Shown: one piece after another, positions 57,092 to 64,000 of the stretch | Position numbering within the stretch: the first letter of the stretch is position 1 | How the letters are laid out: each line of letters starts with the position of its first letter | DNA from: JAHECQ01 sp963775125 | Lineage (GTDB): Bacteria; Actinomycetota; Acidimicrobiia; Acidimicrobiales; SZUA-35 | DNA: 64,000 nt | NCBI GenBank assembly: GCA_963775125.1 | Contig: CAVZHQ010000007.1 | Location: forward strand, 682,001 to 746,000 | Direction of reading: 5' to 3' | The notes under the pieces: model-generated | Told to the model about the DNA's origin: nothing | The model's input: the letters and a program-made list of their open reading frames with translations, nothing else | Database searches by the model: none | Position numbers and translations under genes: made by a program

Positions 57092-57171
57092 GGCGATCGG
57101 ACGCAGCGCGATCGGACACAGCGCGATCCGACACAGGGCGATCCGACACAGGGCGATCCGACACAGGGCGA
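57092..57171. repeat. 15-bp tandem repeat array
   Basis: Five full copies of a unit like GGCGATCCGACACAG (57092-57106, 57107-57121, 57122-57136, 57137-57151, 57152-57166) plus a partial sixth. The last two full copies are identical; the first differ at two or three positions. The array fills the gap between the convergent RidA and hpaB genes and stops right at the hpaB stop codon. Confidence 0.85.
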
Positions 57172-58659
57172 TCAGGTCCGGGCCCGGTACTTCTCGGGCC
57201 AGGCCAGACGCTCGGCACCATTGGGTGGGGTGAGGATGCGGGCGACCATGTCGACGGCTTCGGCCTTGTCGTAGAACTGGTAGTTCAGCGACTTCATCCG
57301 CTGGGTGTCGCCGAAGAAGAAGCGCTCGTACAGCTCCTGTCGACCTCCCCACCCCGAACCGACCATCTCCCACGCCAGTCGGAACAGCCCGACCTTGTCC
57401 TTCGCGTTCGAGGTCGCTCCCTGGTAGTACTTGTCGACGGCGAGCTCAGCCAGTTCCAGCGTTGCCTCCTGGGGGATCGACACGTACCCGCCGCCGCCCA
57501 GCTGATACAGATGGTCGATGATGCGGGGATAGACCTCGGGGTAGAGACGCAGGGCGGCGTTGATGGCGGCCTCGTTGCAGTAGAAGATGCCGTTGTCCGG
57601 ATTCTCCTCGGCGCCTTCGACGGCGGCCAGCGCCAGGGACTCCATCGTCTGCAGCCACATGAGGATGTCGCCCAGCCGGTCCTGGACGTTGATGAAGTTC
57701 GACACCAGCGACGACTCGGCCAGCAGATGCGCCAGCCCGAAGAGGAAGCGGGTCTTGGCCACGTTCTTGACCACGACATGGTGGCCGAGGGACTGCATGA
57801 ACTTCATGCCGGGTATCGACCCGTTGTGGGCGTCGAGATCCTTGGCGATGAAGACGTCCTCCCACGGAATGAAGGCGTTCTCGAACACCGCGATCGAGTC
57901 CATCTCTTCGAACCGAGTCGAGAGCGGCCGATCGAAGTGGGGCTTCTCCGGGTCGAAGATGTCTCGACAGATCCACTTGAGCCCAGGGTTGTTGACCTTG
58001 GCCTGGAAGCCGAGTGCGTAGATGTCGTCTCGCGGATCGGTGAGGCCGAGCGGCGCGCCGAACGACAGGTTCTCGTCGCTGAAAGGGGCGAGGGTGCCGA
58101 CCATGCGTGCGCCGCTGACGAAGATGCCGTCACTGTTCTGGTCGACGATGCCGGCGTTGACGTACTTCTCCTGGTCGGCGATGGGCACGAACCGATTGGT
58201 CATCGGATTGACGAAGGTATGCGTCATGCAGACGTCGTCGCGTCGGCAGTGCTCGTAGATGTCGCGAGCGGCCTTGGCCCGAGCAGGGTCCTTCGCCCCC
58301 CAGATATGGCCGGCGGCGGCGATCGACATCATGCAGGCGTTCATGTAGTCGGGCGCACGACCCATGAGACCTCCGGTGACCTCGCTCCACGCCGCGAACG
58401 CCGCGCCGCGCCGCCGCAGGTCGTCCTTCGACCGCGGCTCGATGAAGGAGATGTGGGCCCGATCGCCGTCGGGTGTCTCGTAGGTGAGGAGGTCTTGCAG
58501 GTCGGGGTTGTTCTGGAAGTCGTAGTACTGAGCGACGGTGAGCGCAGTGTTCCGAAGACCTGGCTCGGTCGTGGGGTCCTCGATGCGTCGGCCTTCGAAC
58601 CAGAACTGGCGGTCATCTCTCAGTCCAGCCAGATATTGCTCGCCAGTGCGTAGTCCCAT
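57172..58659 (-). CDS. hpaB: 4-hydroxyphenylacetate 3-hydroxylase-family FADH2 monooxygenase (HpaB-like)
   Basis: A 495-residue oxygenase component that ortho-hydroxylates phenols using FADH2 from a separate reductase. LRTGEQYLAGLRDDRQFWFEG is the span of the family N-terminus; THTFVNPMTNR, KEIGDGIF-like DGIFVSGARMVGT, FDRPLSTRFEEMDSI and QEATLELAELAVDKYYQG follow the family throughout. AGGGAGC precedes the ATG at 58659. Divergent from the hydratase at 58847, with which it would share a pathway. No HpaC reductase is seen. Confidence 0.88.
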   Translation of the reverse strand: MGLRTGEQYLAGLRDDRQFWFEGRRIEDPTTEPGLRNTALTVAQYYDFQNNPDLQDLLTYETPDGDRAHISFIEPRSKDDLRRRGAAFAAWSEVTGGLMGRAPDYMNACMMSIAAAGHIWGAKDPARAKAARDIYEHCRRDDVCMTHTFVNPMTNRFVPIADQEKYVNAGIVDQNSDGIFVSGARMVGTLAPFSDENLSFGAPLGLTDPRDDIYALGFQAKVNNPGLKWICRDIFDPEKPHFDRPLSTRFEEMDSIAVFENAFIPWEDVFIAKDLDAHNGSIPGMKFMQSLGHHVVVKNVAKTRFLFGLAHLLAESSLVSNFINVQDRLGDILMWLQTMESLALAAVEGAEENPDNGIFYCNEAAINAALRLYPEVYPRIIDHLYQLGGGGYVSIPQEATLELAELAVDKYYQGATSNAKDKVGLFRLAWEMVGSGWGGRQELYERFFFGDTQRMKSLNYQFYDKAEAVDMVARILTPPNGAERLAWPEKYRART

Positions 58660-58846
58660 GGTGCTCCCTGCTTGCGTGTTGACGGTGCCAGCATCTTTCC
58701 CGGAATGGCCCACGGTTGGCAAGAAACTGAGGCAAGCCAGTTTCGTCGCAAGAATTCCCGCTACGTTCGCGTCGGCGCCTATCCTCCAAGGCTGATTCCC
58801 GACTCGTTCAAGGCTGATCCCAGCACCCCGAAAGGACCAACCCGCC

Positions 58847-59641
58847 ATGGGTATGACCGATGCAGAACGCCGCAAGGCAGCCGAAGACCTCGTGCAGGCC
58901 GAGCTCACCCTGGAGTGGATGGAACCCATCACCCTCACCTACGAGAACGCCGACATCGAGGACGCCTACGCCATCGGTGAAATGGTCACGGCGCTGAAGG
59001 TGGCGAACGGTCGGGTGGTCAAGGGCCACAAGGTTGGCCTCACCTCGAAGGCCATGCGCTCGACCACCGGAGCCACCGAGCCCGACTACGGAACGATCTT
59101 CGACAACTGGTTCGTCGACGAGGGCTCGAAGGTGTCGCTGAGCACCCTCAATCGGCCGCTGGTCGAGATCGAGTTGGTCTTCGTGCTGAAGAGCGATCTG
59201 GGTGGCCCGTCGGTCAATGCCGTCGATGTCATCCGGGCCACCGACTATGTCCTGCCATCGGTCGAGGTCGTCGACAGCCGGTACAGCAAGCGGGGCAAGC
59301 CCGGAGTGGTCGACAGCATCGCCGACGCTGCGTCGTGCGGTTTCATCATCGTGTCGGGCAATCCCCAGAAGCTCACCGACATCGACATCCGCCACATCGG
59401 CGGCGCGCTGTACAAGAACGGTGAGATCGAGGAGTCGGGCACCGCAGCTGCCGTCATGGGCAACCCCATCAACTCGGTAGCGTGGCTGGCCCGCAAGCTG
59501 CACGAGTTCGGCGTCAAGATGGAGGCGGGGCACACCGTGCTGTCCGGTTCGTTCATCAAGGCCCACCCGATCCAGGCGGGCGACTCGTTCGTCGCCGACT
59601 TCGGTCCGCTCGGCCAGATCAGCTTCGGCATCACCGAGTAA
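58847..59641 (+). CDS. 2-keto-4-pentenoate / 2-oxohept-4-ene-1,7-dioate hydratase-like
   Basis: A 264-residue hydratase of the MhpD/HpaH family, adding water to 2-oxo-enoic acids from meta-cleavage. VKGHKVGLTSKAMRSTTGATEPDYGTI is the span of the fingerprint; EIELVFVL and LPSVEVVDSRY supply metal-binding Glu residues. In this position (next to HpaB and an aldolase-like gene) the HpaH function is the best guess. The 187-nt divergent region upstream should hold both promoters. Confidence 0.88.
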   Translation: MGMTDAERRKAAEDLVQAELTLEWMEPITLTYENADIEDAYAIGEMVTALKVANGRVVKGHKVGLTSKAMRSTTGATEPDYGTIFDNWFVDEGSKVSLSTLNRPLVEIELVFVLKSDLGGPSVNAVDVIRATDYVLPSVEVVDSRYSKRGKPGVVDSIADAASCGFIIVSGNPQKLTDIDIRHIGGALYKNGEIEESGTAAAVMGNPINSVAWLARKLHEFGVKMEAGHTVLSGSFIKAHPIQAGDSFVADFGPLGQISFGITE

Positions 59642-59713
59642 GCCAGCCTCACCGAGTCCTCGGTACGAGACCATCACCAACCACAGGCACCAAACACAGG
59701 GGAATGAGAAACC

Positions 59714-60433
59714 ATGGCAGATGAATCCACCCGACCGGTCGTCCTGACCGACGACATGCGCATGAAGTTCAACGCCGTGTCCACCGCGACGTTGGCCGGT
59801 CAGCTCCAGGCCCGGGGGATGCGGAACTCGTTCCTCAGCGGGCTCAAGCCGCTGAACGAGAACCAGCGCATGCTGGGCTACGCCCACACGCTGCGTTATG
59901 TCCCCAAGCGGGAAGACTTCGAGCGCCGGGAGCAGGGGCCCAATGCCCAGCGTCGCGCGGTCGAATCCATCGAACAGGACGAGATCCTGATCGTCGAGGC
60001 TCGGGGCGAGGCGCACGCCGGCACGATCGGCGACATCTTCGCCCAGCGGGTCAAGTCCCTCGGCGGGGCCGGTGTCATCACCGATGGAGCGTTGCGCGAC
60101 ACGCCCGCCATCGCCAAGATCGGGCTGCCCGTCTACCACCAGTCATCGCACGCTGCGACCCTGGGTCGGTTCCACACGCCGCTCGACCATCAGATCCCCA
60201 TCGCCTGCGCCGGTGTGACGGTCTTCCCCGGCGACATCATCGTCGGTGACGGCGAAGGCGCCGTGGTCATCCCGGCCCTCATCGCCGAGGAGGTCGCAAA
60301 CGCGTCCTACACCCAGGAGATCGAGGAAGAGTTTGCGTTCCTGAAGGTGGCCGAGGGCGAGAGCAGCATCGGTCTGTTCCCGCTGTCCGACGCCCGCCGC
60401 CCCGAGTTCGAGGAGTGGCTCAAGACCCGTTGA
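59714..60433 (+). CDS. RraA-like 4-hydroxy-4-methyl-2-oxoglutarate aldolase family protein
   Basis: A 239-residue RraA-fold protein. GDIFAQRVKSLGGAGVITDGALRD is split here for key parts: GDIFAQRVK and GGAGVITDGALRD bind metal and pyruvate in class II HMG/CHA aldolases; the R and D of GALRD are present. It can therefore be an aldolase cleaving the hydrated product of the previous gene to pyruvate. Spacing of 72 nt from the hydratase suggests one transcript. Confidence 0.87.
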   Translation: MADESTRPVVLTDDMRMKFNAVSTATLAGQLQARGMRNSFLSGLKPLNENQRMLGYAHTLRYVPKREDFERREQGPNAQRRAVESIEQDEILIVEARGEAHAGTIGDIFAQRVKSLGGAGVITDGALRDTPAIAKIGLPVYHQSSHAATLGRFHTPLDHQIPIACAGVTVFPGDIIVGDGEGAVVIPALIAEEVANASYTQEIEEEFAFLKVAEGESSIGLFPLSDARRPEFEEWLKTR

Positions 60434-60450
60434 TCGGGAGTGTTCCGATC

Positions 60451-60559
60451 GGTTCTGCAAGCTGGCGCCACGCCAGCCTCGTTCTGCAAGCGGGGAACCC
60501 CCCAGAGGGGGGTTCCCCGCTTGCAGTTTTGGGCTGAGGGGTCTCCAGCTTGCAGAACC
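60451..60559. repeat. Nested inverted repeat, CTGCAAG/CTTGCAG family, copy 3
   Basis: The outer arms GGTTCTGCAAGCTGG (60451-60465) and CCAGCTTGCAGAACC (60545-60559) are perfect 15-bp complements. Inside them is a perfect 20-bp stem, CTGCAAGCGGGGAACCCCCC (60484-60503), loop AGA, and its complement (60507-60526). It lies between convergent genes. This is the clearest copy and shows the two-level design of the family. Confidence 0.85.
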
Positions 60560-60618
60560 CGATGACCGGCCGGACTGATCGAGAGGGTCAGCGGGATGGA
60601 GAGGGGTCAGGGGGATTG

Positions 60619-61041
60619 TCAGGCGAGAGCAGCGGCGCCGGCGGAGGCGACGACGGTGTCCTCTTCGGCCGAGCCGCCGGACACGCCGATGGTGCCGACG
60701 AGTTCGCCGTTTGCGGTGATCGGGACGCCGCCACCGAAGACGATGAGGCGAGGGGTGTGGGTGATGCCGTGGACGAGCGACGGCTCATCCTTGATGGCGC
60801 CCCACCAGGCGGCGGTCGGCATGCCGCCGAAACCGGCGACGGTGTACGCCTTGTTGGCGGCAATGCCGGCAGAAAGGCGCGGCGCCCCGTCCATGCGAGC
60901 CGACATCACGGGCTCGCCCGAGGGGTCGGCCACGGTGATGCAGAAACGCAGGCCCAGGTCGGCCGCTTTGGCCAACGCAGCATCCAGGACCTTCTGGGCG
61001 CCTTCGAGGGTGAGGGATCGGGTGGGAACGGTGTCAGCCAT
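60619..61041 (-). CDS. GlcG/HbpS-family haem-degrading/binding-like protein
   Basis: A 140-residue single-domain protein: LEGAQKVLDAALAKAADLGL, VADPSGEPVMSARMDGAP and GVSGGSAEEDTVVASAGAAAL are the family hallmarks. Members occur beside aromatic and glycolate catabolic genes and HbpS binds haem, but the catabolic role is not known. Start ATG 61041 is preferred over an upstream ATG at 61101 because it matches family length. Confidence 0.87.
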   Translation of the reverse strand: MADTVPTRSLTLEGAQKVLDAALAKAADLGLRFCITVADPSGEPVMSARMDGAPRLSAGIAANKAYTVAGFGGMPTAAWWGAIKDEPSLVHGITHTPRLIVFGGGVPITANGELVGTIGVSGGSAEEDTVVASAGAAALA

Positions 61042-61193
61042 GGCTGGTCTCGATTCGTTTGGGTCCGTCTGATTGACGGGATCGTTGGGTTGGGAGAACA
61101 CGGAGTGCTAATGTGACTGGAATCATATTTGTCATCCAAACTCGCGGCGCTCCCCGTAGCGCTGAAGCGAATCTGGGCTGCTGAAAGGGACGC

Positions 61194-62144
61194 ATGGACG
61201 TCGGCATCATCATCGGTGAAGCAACCCCGCTCACGTGGGATCGCTGGAAGCATGTTGTACACCTGATCGAGGATCTCGGCTTCAACTCGCTGTTCCGATC
61301 CGACCACTACTTCAACGGAAAACAGAAAGACGCCATCGACGTCTACCTGAGCTTCGTGATCGCAGCCGAGGAGACCACCAACATTCGCTTCGGTCCTCTC
61401 GTCACGCCGATCACCTTCCGTGAGCCGGTCAACGTCGGTCGCATGGCTCAGCAACTCGATGCCCTCTCGGGCGGCCGCTTCGTCATGGGCCTCGGCGCCG
61501 GTTGGTACCCCGACGAGCACCGCATCTACGGACTTCCGTTCCCGCCTGCGCCCGAGCGGTACGACCGGCTGCAAGAGACCATCGCTCTGATGAAGGAGTT
61601 GTGGTACTCCGAGTCGGGCACGTTCAAGGGCACGTACTACGAGATCGCCGGTACCAACTCCAAACCCCATCCCCCGGCCGGCCGCCCCCAGATCCTCATC
61701 GGCGGTTCAGGACCCAAGCGGACCCTGCGCATCGTGGCGGAGTCGGCGCACGAGTGGAACGCAACGCCCATGTCGCTCGAGGCGTACAAGGCGGGTTGCG
61801 AGGCGCTCGAGCGTCATTGCGCCGATGTCGGCCGCGACCCGGCCGAGATTCGTCGATCGATGCTGTTGTTCGCAACCATCGGACCCGATGCTCGCACCGA
61901 GGCCATGGCCCTCGACCGGTTCCTCAACATGATGGCGCCCGAGGGCTCGGGCATCACGCTCGAGGACGCAATCGCGGCCGGCCACGGACCCTGGCAGGGC
62001 AGCGTCGAGCAGCTCATCGACCACATCGGTCAGCTGCGCGACCTCGGGCTCGACGAGGTCGTGTTCGAGCACTTCTGCCACGAGGAAGACGACATCCCCC
62101 AGTGGATTGCGTCCGACATCAAGCCGGCCATCGAGGCCATGTAG
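61194..62144 (+). CDS. Luciferase-like, probably F420-dependent oxidoreductase
   Basis: A 316-residue LLM protein: FNSLFRSDHYFNG, QQLDALSGGRFVMGLGAGWYPDEH and PQILIGGSGPKRTLRIVAE. It is followed 60 nt later by an extradiol-dioxygenase-like gene in the same direction, and both may belong to the aromatic pathway to the left. Divergent from the HbpS-like gene. Confidence 0.87.
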   Translation: MDVGIIIGEATPLTWDRWKHVVHLIEDLGFNSLFRSDHYFNGKQKDAIDVYLSFVIAAEETTNIRFGPLVTPITFREPVNVGRMAQQLDALSGGRFVMGLGAGWYPDEHRIYGLPFPPAPERYDRLQETIALMKELWYSESGTFKGTYYEIAGTNSKPHPPAGRPQILIGGSGPKRTLRIVAESAHEWNATPMSLEAYKAGCEALERHCADVGRDPAEIRRSMLLFATIGPDARTEAMALDRFLNMMAPEGSGITLEDAIAAGHGPWQGSVEQLIDHIGQLRDLGLDEVVFEHFCHEEDDIPQWIASDIKPAIEAM

Positions 62145-62204
62145 CCTCGGTCCTGTCCCATCCGATCCAGCAACTACCAAACCAGAAAGCAAGGGGGTTC
62201 GCCC

Positions 62205-62774
62205 ATGTCAACCGAAACCATCAACAAGCGCTCCGAGGCCGTCACGCCACGCGGGGTCAATCACCTCGTGCTGAACGTGCGCGACATGGAAGAGTCGCAC
62301 CACTTCTGGAGCACCATGCTGGGCTTCAAGCAGGTCGGCAAGCTCGCTCCCCGCGAGGACGGCATCCCCAGTATGAACATGCAGTTCTACAGCGGTGTGA
62401 TCGACGACGTGAACCACCACGACATCGCCCTGGTCGAGCGCCCGAGCCTGCCTGCCCCGCCTGAGCAATGGAGCATGTTCGAAGGCGCGTGCGCGGTGAA
62501 CCACATCGCCATCACCTACCCCGACCGCGACTCCTGGCTCGAGCAAGTGCAGTTCCTCAAGGACCAAGGGGTCAAGATGAACTTGCGTGTCGATCACGGC
62601 ATGACGCACAGCGTCTACATCAACGATCCCAACGGCTACGGCGTCGAGGTCCTGTACGAACTGCCCGCCGAAGTCTGGGAGAACGACATCAACGCGGCGC
62701 TGAACTACGCCAACGTGCTGCCCGAAGAGCAGTTGCTGGTCGACACCACCGACTACGAAGTCTTCAGCGGCTGA
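62205..62774 (+). CDS. VOC-family extradiol (catechol 2,3-) dioxygenase-like protein
   Basis: A 189-residue vicinal-oxygen-chelate protein. The metal triad is visible: His in GVNHLVLNV, His in VNHIAITYP and Glu in YGVEVLYEL. That matches Fe(II) extradiol dioxygenases of the short type that cleave dihydroxylated rings. Next to HpaB, hydratase and RraA-like aldolase it could supply the meta-cleavage step. AAGGGGG precedes the ATG. Confidence 0.85.
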   Translation: MSTETINKRSEAVTPRGVNHLVLNVRDMEESHHFWSTMLGFKQVGKLAPREDGIPSMNMQFYSGVIDDVNHHDIALVERPSLPAPPEQWSMFEGACAVNHIAITYPDRDSWLEQVQFLKDQGVKMNLRVDHGMTHSVYINDPNGYGVEVLYELPAEVWENDINAALNYANVLPEEQLLVDTTDYEVFSG

Positions 62775-62778
62775 CCTC

Positions 62779-62833
62779 CCACGGTCTGAAACCACGGTCT
62801 GAACACCACGGTCCGAACACCACGGTCCGGACA
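62779..62833. repeat. 13-14-bp tandem repeat
   Basis: Four units: CCACGGTCTGAAA, CCACGGTCTGAACA, CCACGGTCCGAACA and CCACGGTCCGGACA. They follow the dioxygenase stop codon directly and lead into the hairpin at 62836. Like the 57092 array it lies between convergent genes. Confidence 0.8.
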
Positions 62834-62835
62834 TC

Positions 62836-62869
62836 TTGGGTTTGGCCGGTCGCAGTCGGCCAAACCCAA
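62836..62869. terminator. Bidirectional hairpin terminator
   Basis: TTGGGTTTGGCCG (62836-62848) and CGGCCAAACCCAA (62857-62869) form a perfect 13-bp stem with an 8-nt loop between the convergent dioxygenase and DUF1330 genes. Confidence 0.7.
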
Positions 62870-62876
62870 CCGTGTG

Positions 62877-63164
62877 TCAGGCTCCCTGGACGACCACCAT
62901 CTGCATGTTGGCGGCGCCGTCCCGCACCCGTCGGGCTTCGACGTAGAGTTCTGAGTCGTAGAACGCCTTGGCCGCCTCGGTCGTATCGAACTCGGCGACC
63001 ACGATGCGGCGATTCTCTGGTTCGCCCTCGAGCGTTTCGTGCTCGCCGCCGCGGACGATGAACTTGCCACCGGCTGCAGCGATGGCGGCGGGGGTCAGCT
63101 TCTTGTAGTCCTCGTACTGAACCGGGTCGGTCACTTCCACCCGAACAATCAAATATGCGGTCAT
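62877..63164 (-). CDS. DUF1330-family protein (dimeric alpha/beta barrel fold)
   Basis: A 95-residue small protein: TAYLIVRVEVTDPVQYEDYKK, GGKFIVRGGEHETLEG and VVAEFDTTEAAKAFYDSELY are the family core. The fold is the ferredoxin-like dimeric barrel; no reaction is established. Confidence 0.87.
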   Translation of the reverse strand: MTAYLIVRVEVTDPVQYEDYKKLTPAAIAAAGGKFIVRGGEHETLEGEPENRRIVVAEFDTTEAAKAFYDSELYVEARRVRDGAANMQMVVVQGA

Positions 63165-63229
63165 GGAGCAGACGCTACCCGCCCCGATCTCGCCCGCAAG
63201 AATGAACCCCAGAACGAAAGCGAACGATC

Positions 63230-63994
63230 ATGGCAACTGTTCCCGAAACCGTCGAGCGGGTCTTCAAACCCATCCAACAGTTCACCCGCGGCTGGATGAT
63301 GGCGGACGCCACCTACGCCTACGGCGTAGAACTCGGTTTCGAGACGGGCCGGCAGTTCTGGGTTGTCGGGCGGTCCGGCGTACTCGGCGACTGCCCGTGG
63401 CAGGTCGCCGCCGGAGCGTTGGCCTTCCACGCTCCGCACCATGTCGAGGAGGCGTGGGCCGCGATCCCCAAGGGACTCAGCGCGCTCGACGTCGTCGACC
63501 ATTACTCGGGGCGCATCTTCGAATGGGGGGAGCGGGTGCTTACTCCCAGCTTCGACCACGCTGCGCTCGAGACCATCGACGCGCTCGGCCGCAGAATCAT
63601 CGACGCAGCGCCCGATGCGCTCGGTGCGTTGTTCACCGGCTGGCGCATCCGGCCCCAACCCGACGAGATCGGGGCCCGCGTCGCGTTGACCACCCACATC
63701 CTGCGAGAGATGCGGGCGGCCGCGCACATCAATGCGGTGATCGCGTCGGGCATCACGCCCCTCGATGCCATCTTGGCCTCGACCAATGCGCCTCCCCGCA
63801 CCGGCCCCGGCTACGCCGAGTCGATGGGTTTCGAAGGACCCTTCCGCGATCCCGAGGAAGTGCGGGCCCAACGTCTCGAAGCTGAGGCGCTGACCGCCCG
63901 TATCCTGGAGCCCTATTTCGCCGTGCTCAGCTCGACCGAGTTGTCCGAATTCGGCGAAGTGGTCGAAACCACCCGCAACGCGATCGACATGTGA
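63230..63994 (+). CDS. Actinobacterial helical protein resembling the SCO6745 family
   Basis: A 254-residue, mostly helical protein with no membrane segment. It begins ETVERVFKPIQQFTRGWMMA and contains GVLGDCPWQVAAGALAFHAPHHVEEAW and SARMDG-free C-terminal helices; GFEGPFRDPEEVRAQRLEAE is near the end. The pattern resembles a conserved actinobacterial family that often accompanies redox enzymes, but I cannot assign a function. The stop is 6 nt before the window end, so the gene is complete. Confidence 0.7.
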   Translation: MATVPETVERVFKPIQQFTRGWMMADATYAYGVELGFETGRQFWVVGRSGVLGDCPWQVAAGALAFHAPHHVEEAWAAIPKGLSALDVVDHYSGRIFEWGERVLTPSFDHAALETIDALGRRIIDAAPDALGALFTGWRIRPQPDEIGARVALTTHILREMRAAAHINAVIASGITPLDAILASTNAPPRTGPGYAESMGFEGPFRDPEEVRAQRLEAEALTARILEPYFAVLSSTELSEFGEVVETTRNAIDM

Positions 63995-64000
63995 GAGAAG

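Noticed and set aside
61102..61193. Possible operator TGAC-N13-GTCA between the HbpS-like and luciferase-like genes
   Set aside because: Short, imperfect arms; expected by chance at this length and no regulator is adjacent.

Overview
The window is GC-rich, gene-dense DNA from what looks like a free-living member of the Actinomycetota, possibly Acidimicrobiia. This placement is inferred from codon and base composition, seven luciferase-like (probably F420-dependent) monooxygenases, actinobacterial-type lipoproteins and two branched-chain-type ABC importers. No rRNA, tRNA, CRISPR, phage or insertion sequence was seen, and no gene-free stretch exceeds about 300 bases.

Layout. 0.2-6.0 kb: a Baeyer-Villiger-type flavin monooxygenase and a hybrid sensor kinase with a beta-propeller sensor, both broken by frameshifts. 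6.0-11.3 kb (minus): a single-chain acyl-CoA carboxylase, an enoyl-CoA hydratase and a luciferase-like oxidoreductase. 11.6-19.6 kb (minus): a tightly packed run of SDR, hydroxypyruvate isomerase-like protein, two MFS transporters, nitroreductase, DsbA-like protein, a redoxin with an in-frame TGA, and a CoA-transferase. 19.7-22.5 kb: luciferase-like oxidoreductase, TrmL, alditol oxidase. 22.5-27.0 kb: a TetR regulator divergent from a catabolic operon ending in an intradiol dioxygenase, with a 23-bp palindrome at the divergent start. 27.2-37.2 kb: two complete Liv-type ABC operons, one with a fused permease-ATPase. 37.3-43.8 kb: luciferase-like oxidoreductase, GGDEF-EAL protein, double-hotdog hydratase, alcohol dehydrogenase, phosphatase, and a truncated gene. 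44.0-54.0 kb (plus): a six-gene unit with a MetE-like methyltransferase, PEP-utiliser mobile-domain protein, indolepyruvate ferredoxin oxidoreductase, HpcH/HpaI aldolase, RidA and a molybdenum hydroxylase large subunit. 54.1-64.0 kb: a multicopper oxidase and an aromatic-degradation set (HpaB, HpaH-like hydratase, RraA-like aldolase, extradiol dioxygenase).

The most notable item is the redoxin at 17193-18290. Its thioredoxin-like active site reads W-A-P-Y-(TGA)-G-C, the same frame continues for 249 residues beyond the TGA, and a good bacterial SECIS-like hairpin lies about 20 nt after the TGA. It is best explained as a selenoprotein and would be missed or split by routine gene calling.

Other recurring features are a family of nested inverted repeats built on CTGCAAG/CTTGCAG (three intergenic copies), two short tandem-repeat arrays between convergent genes, and several strong hairpins. 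Five otherwise intact conserved genes each carry a single-base insertion, which looks more like sequence or assembly error than gene death. The first 6 kb is much more heavily disrupted. Together the genes describe a cell that imports small organic acids or amino acids and oxidises aromatic and heterocyclic compounds through flavin, molybdenum and iron enzymes into CoA-thioester metabolism.
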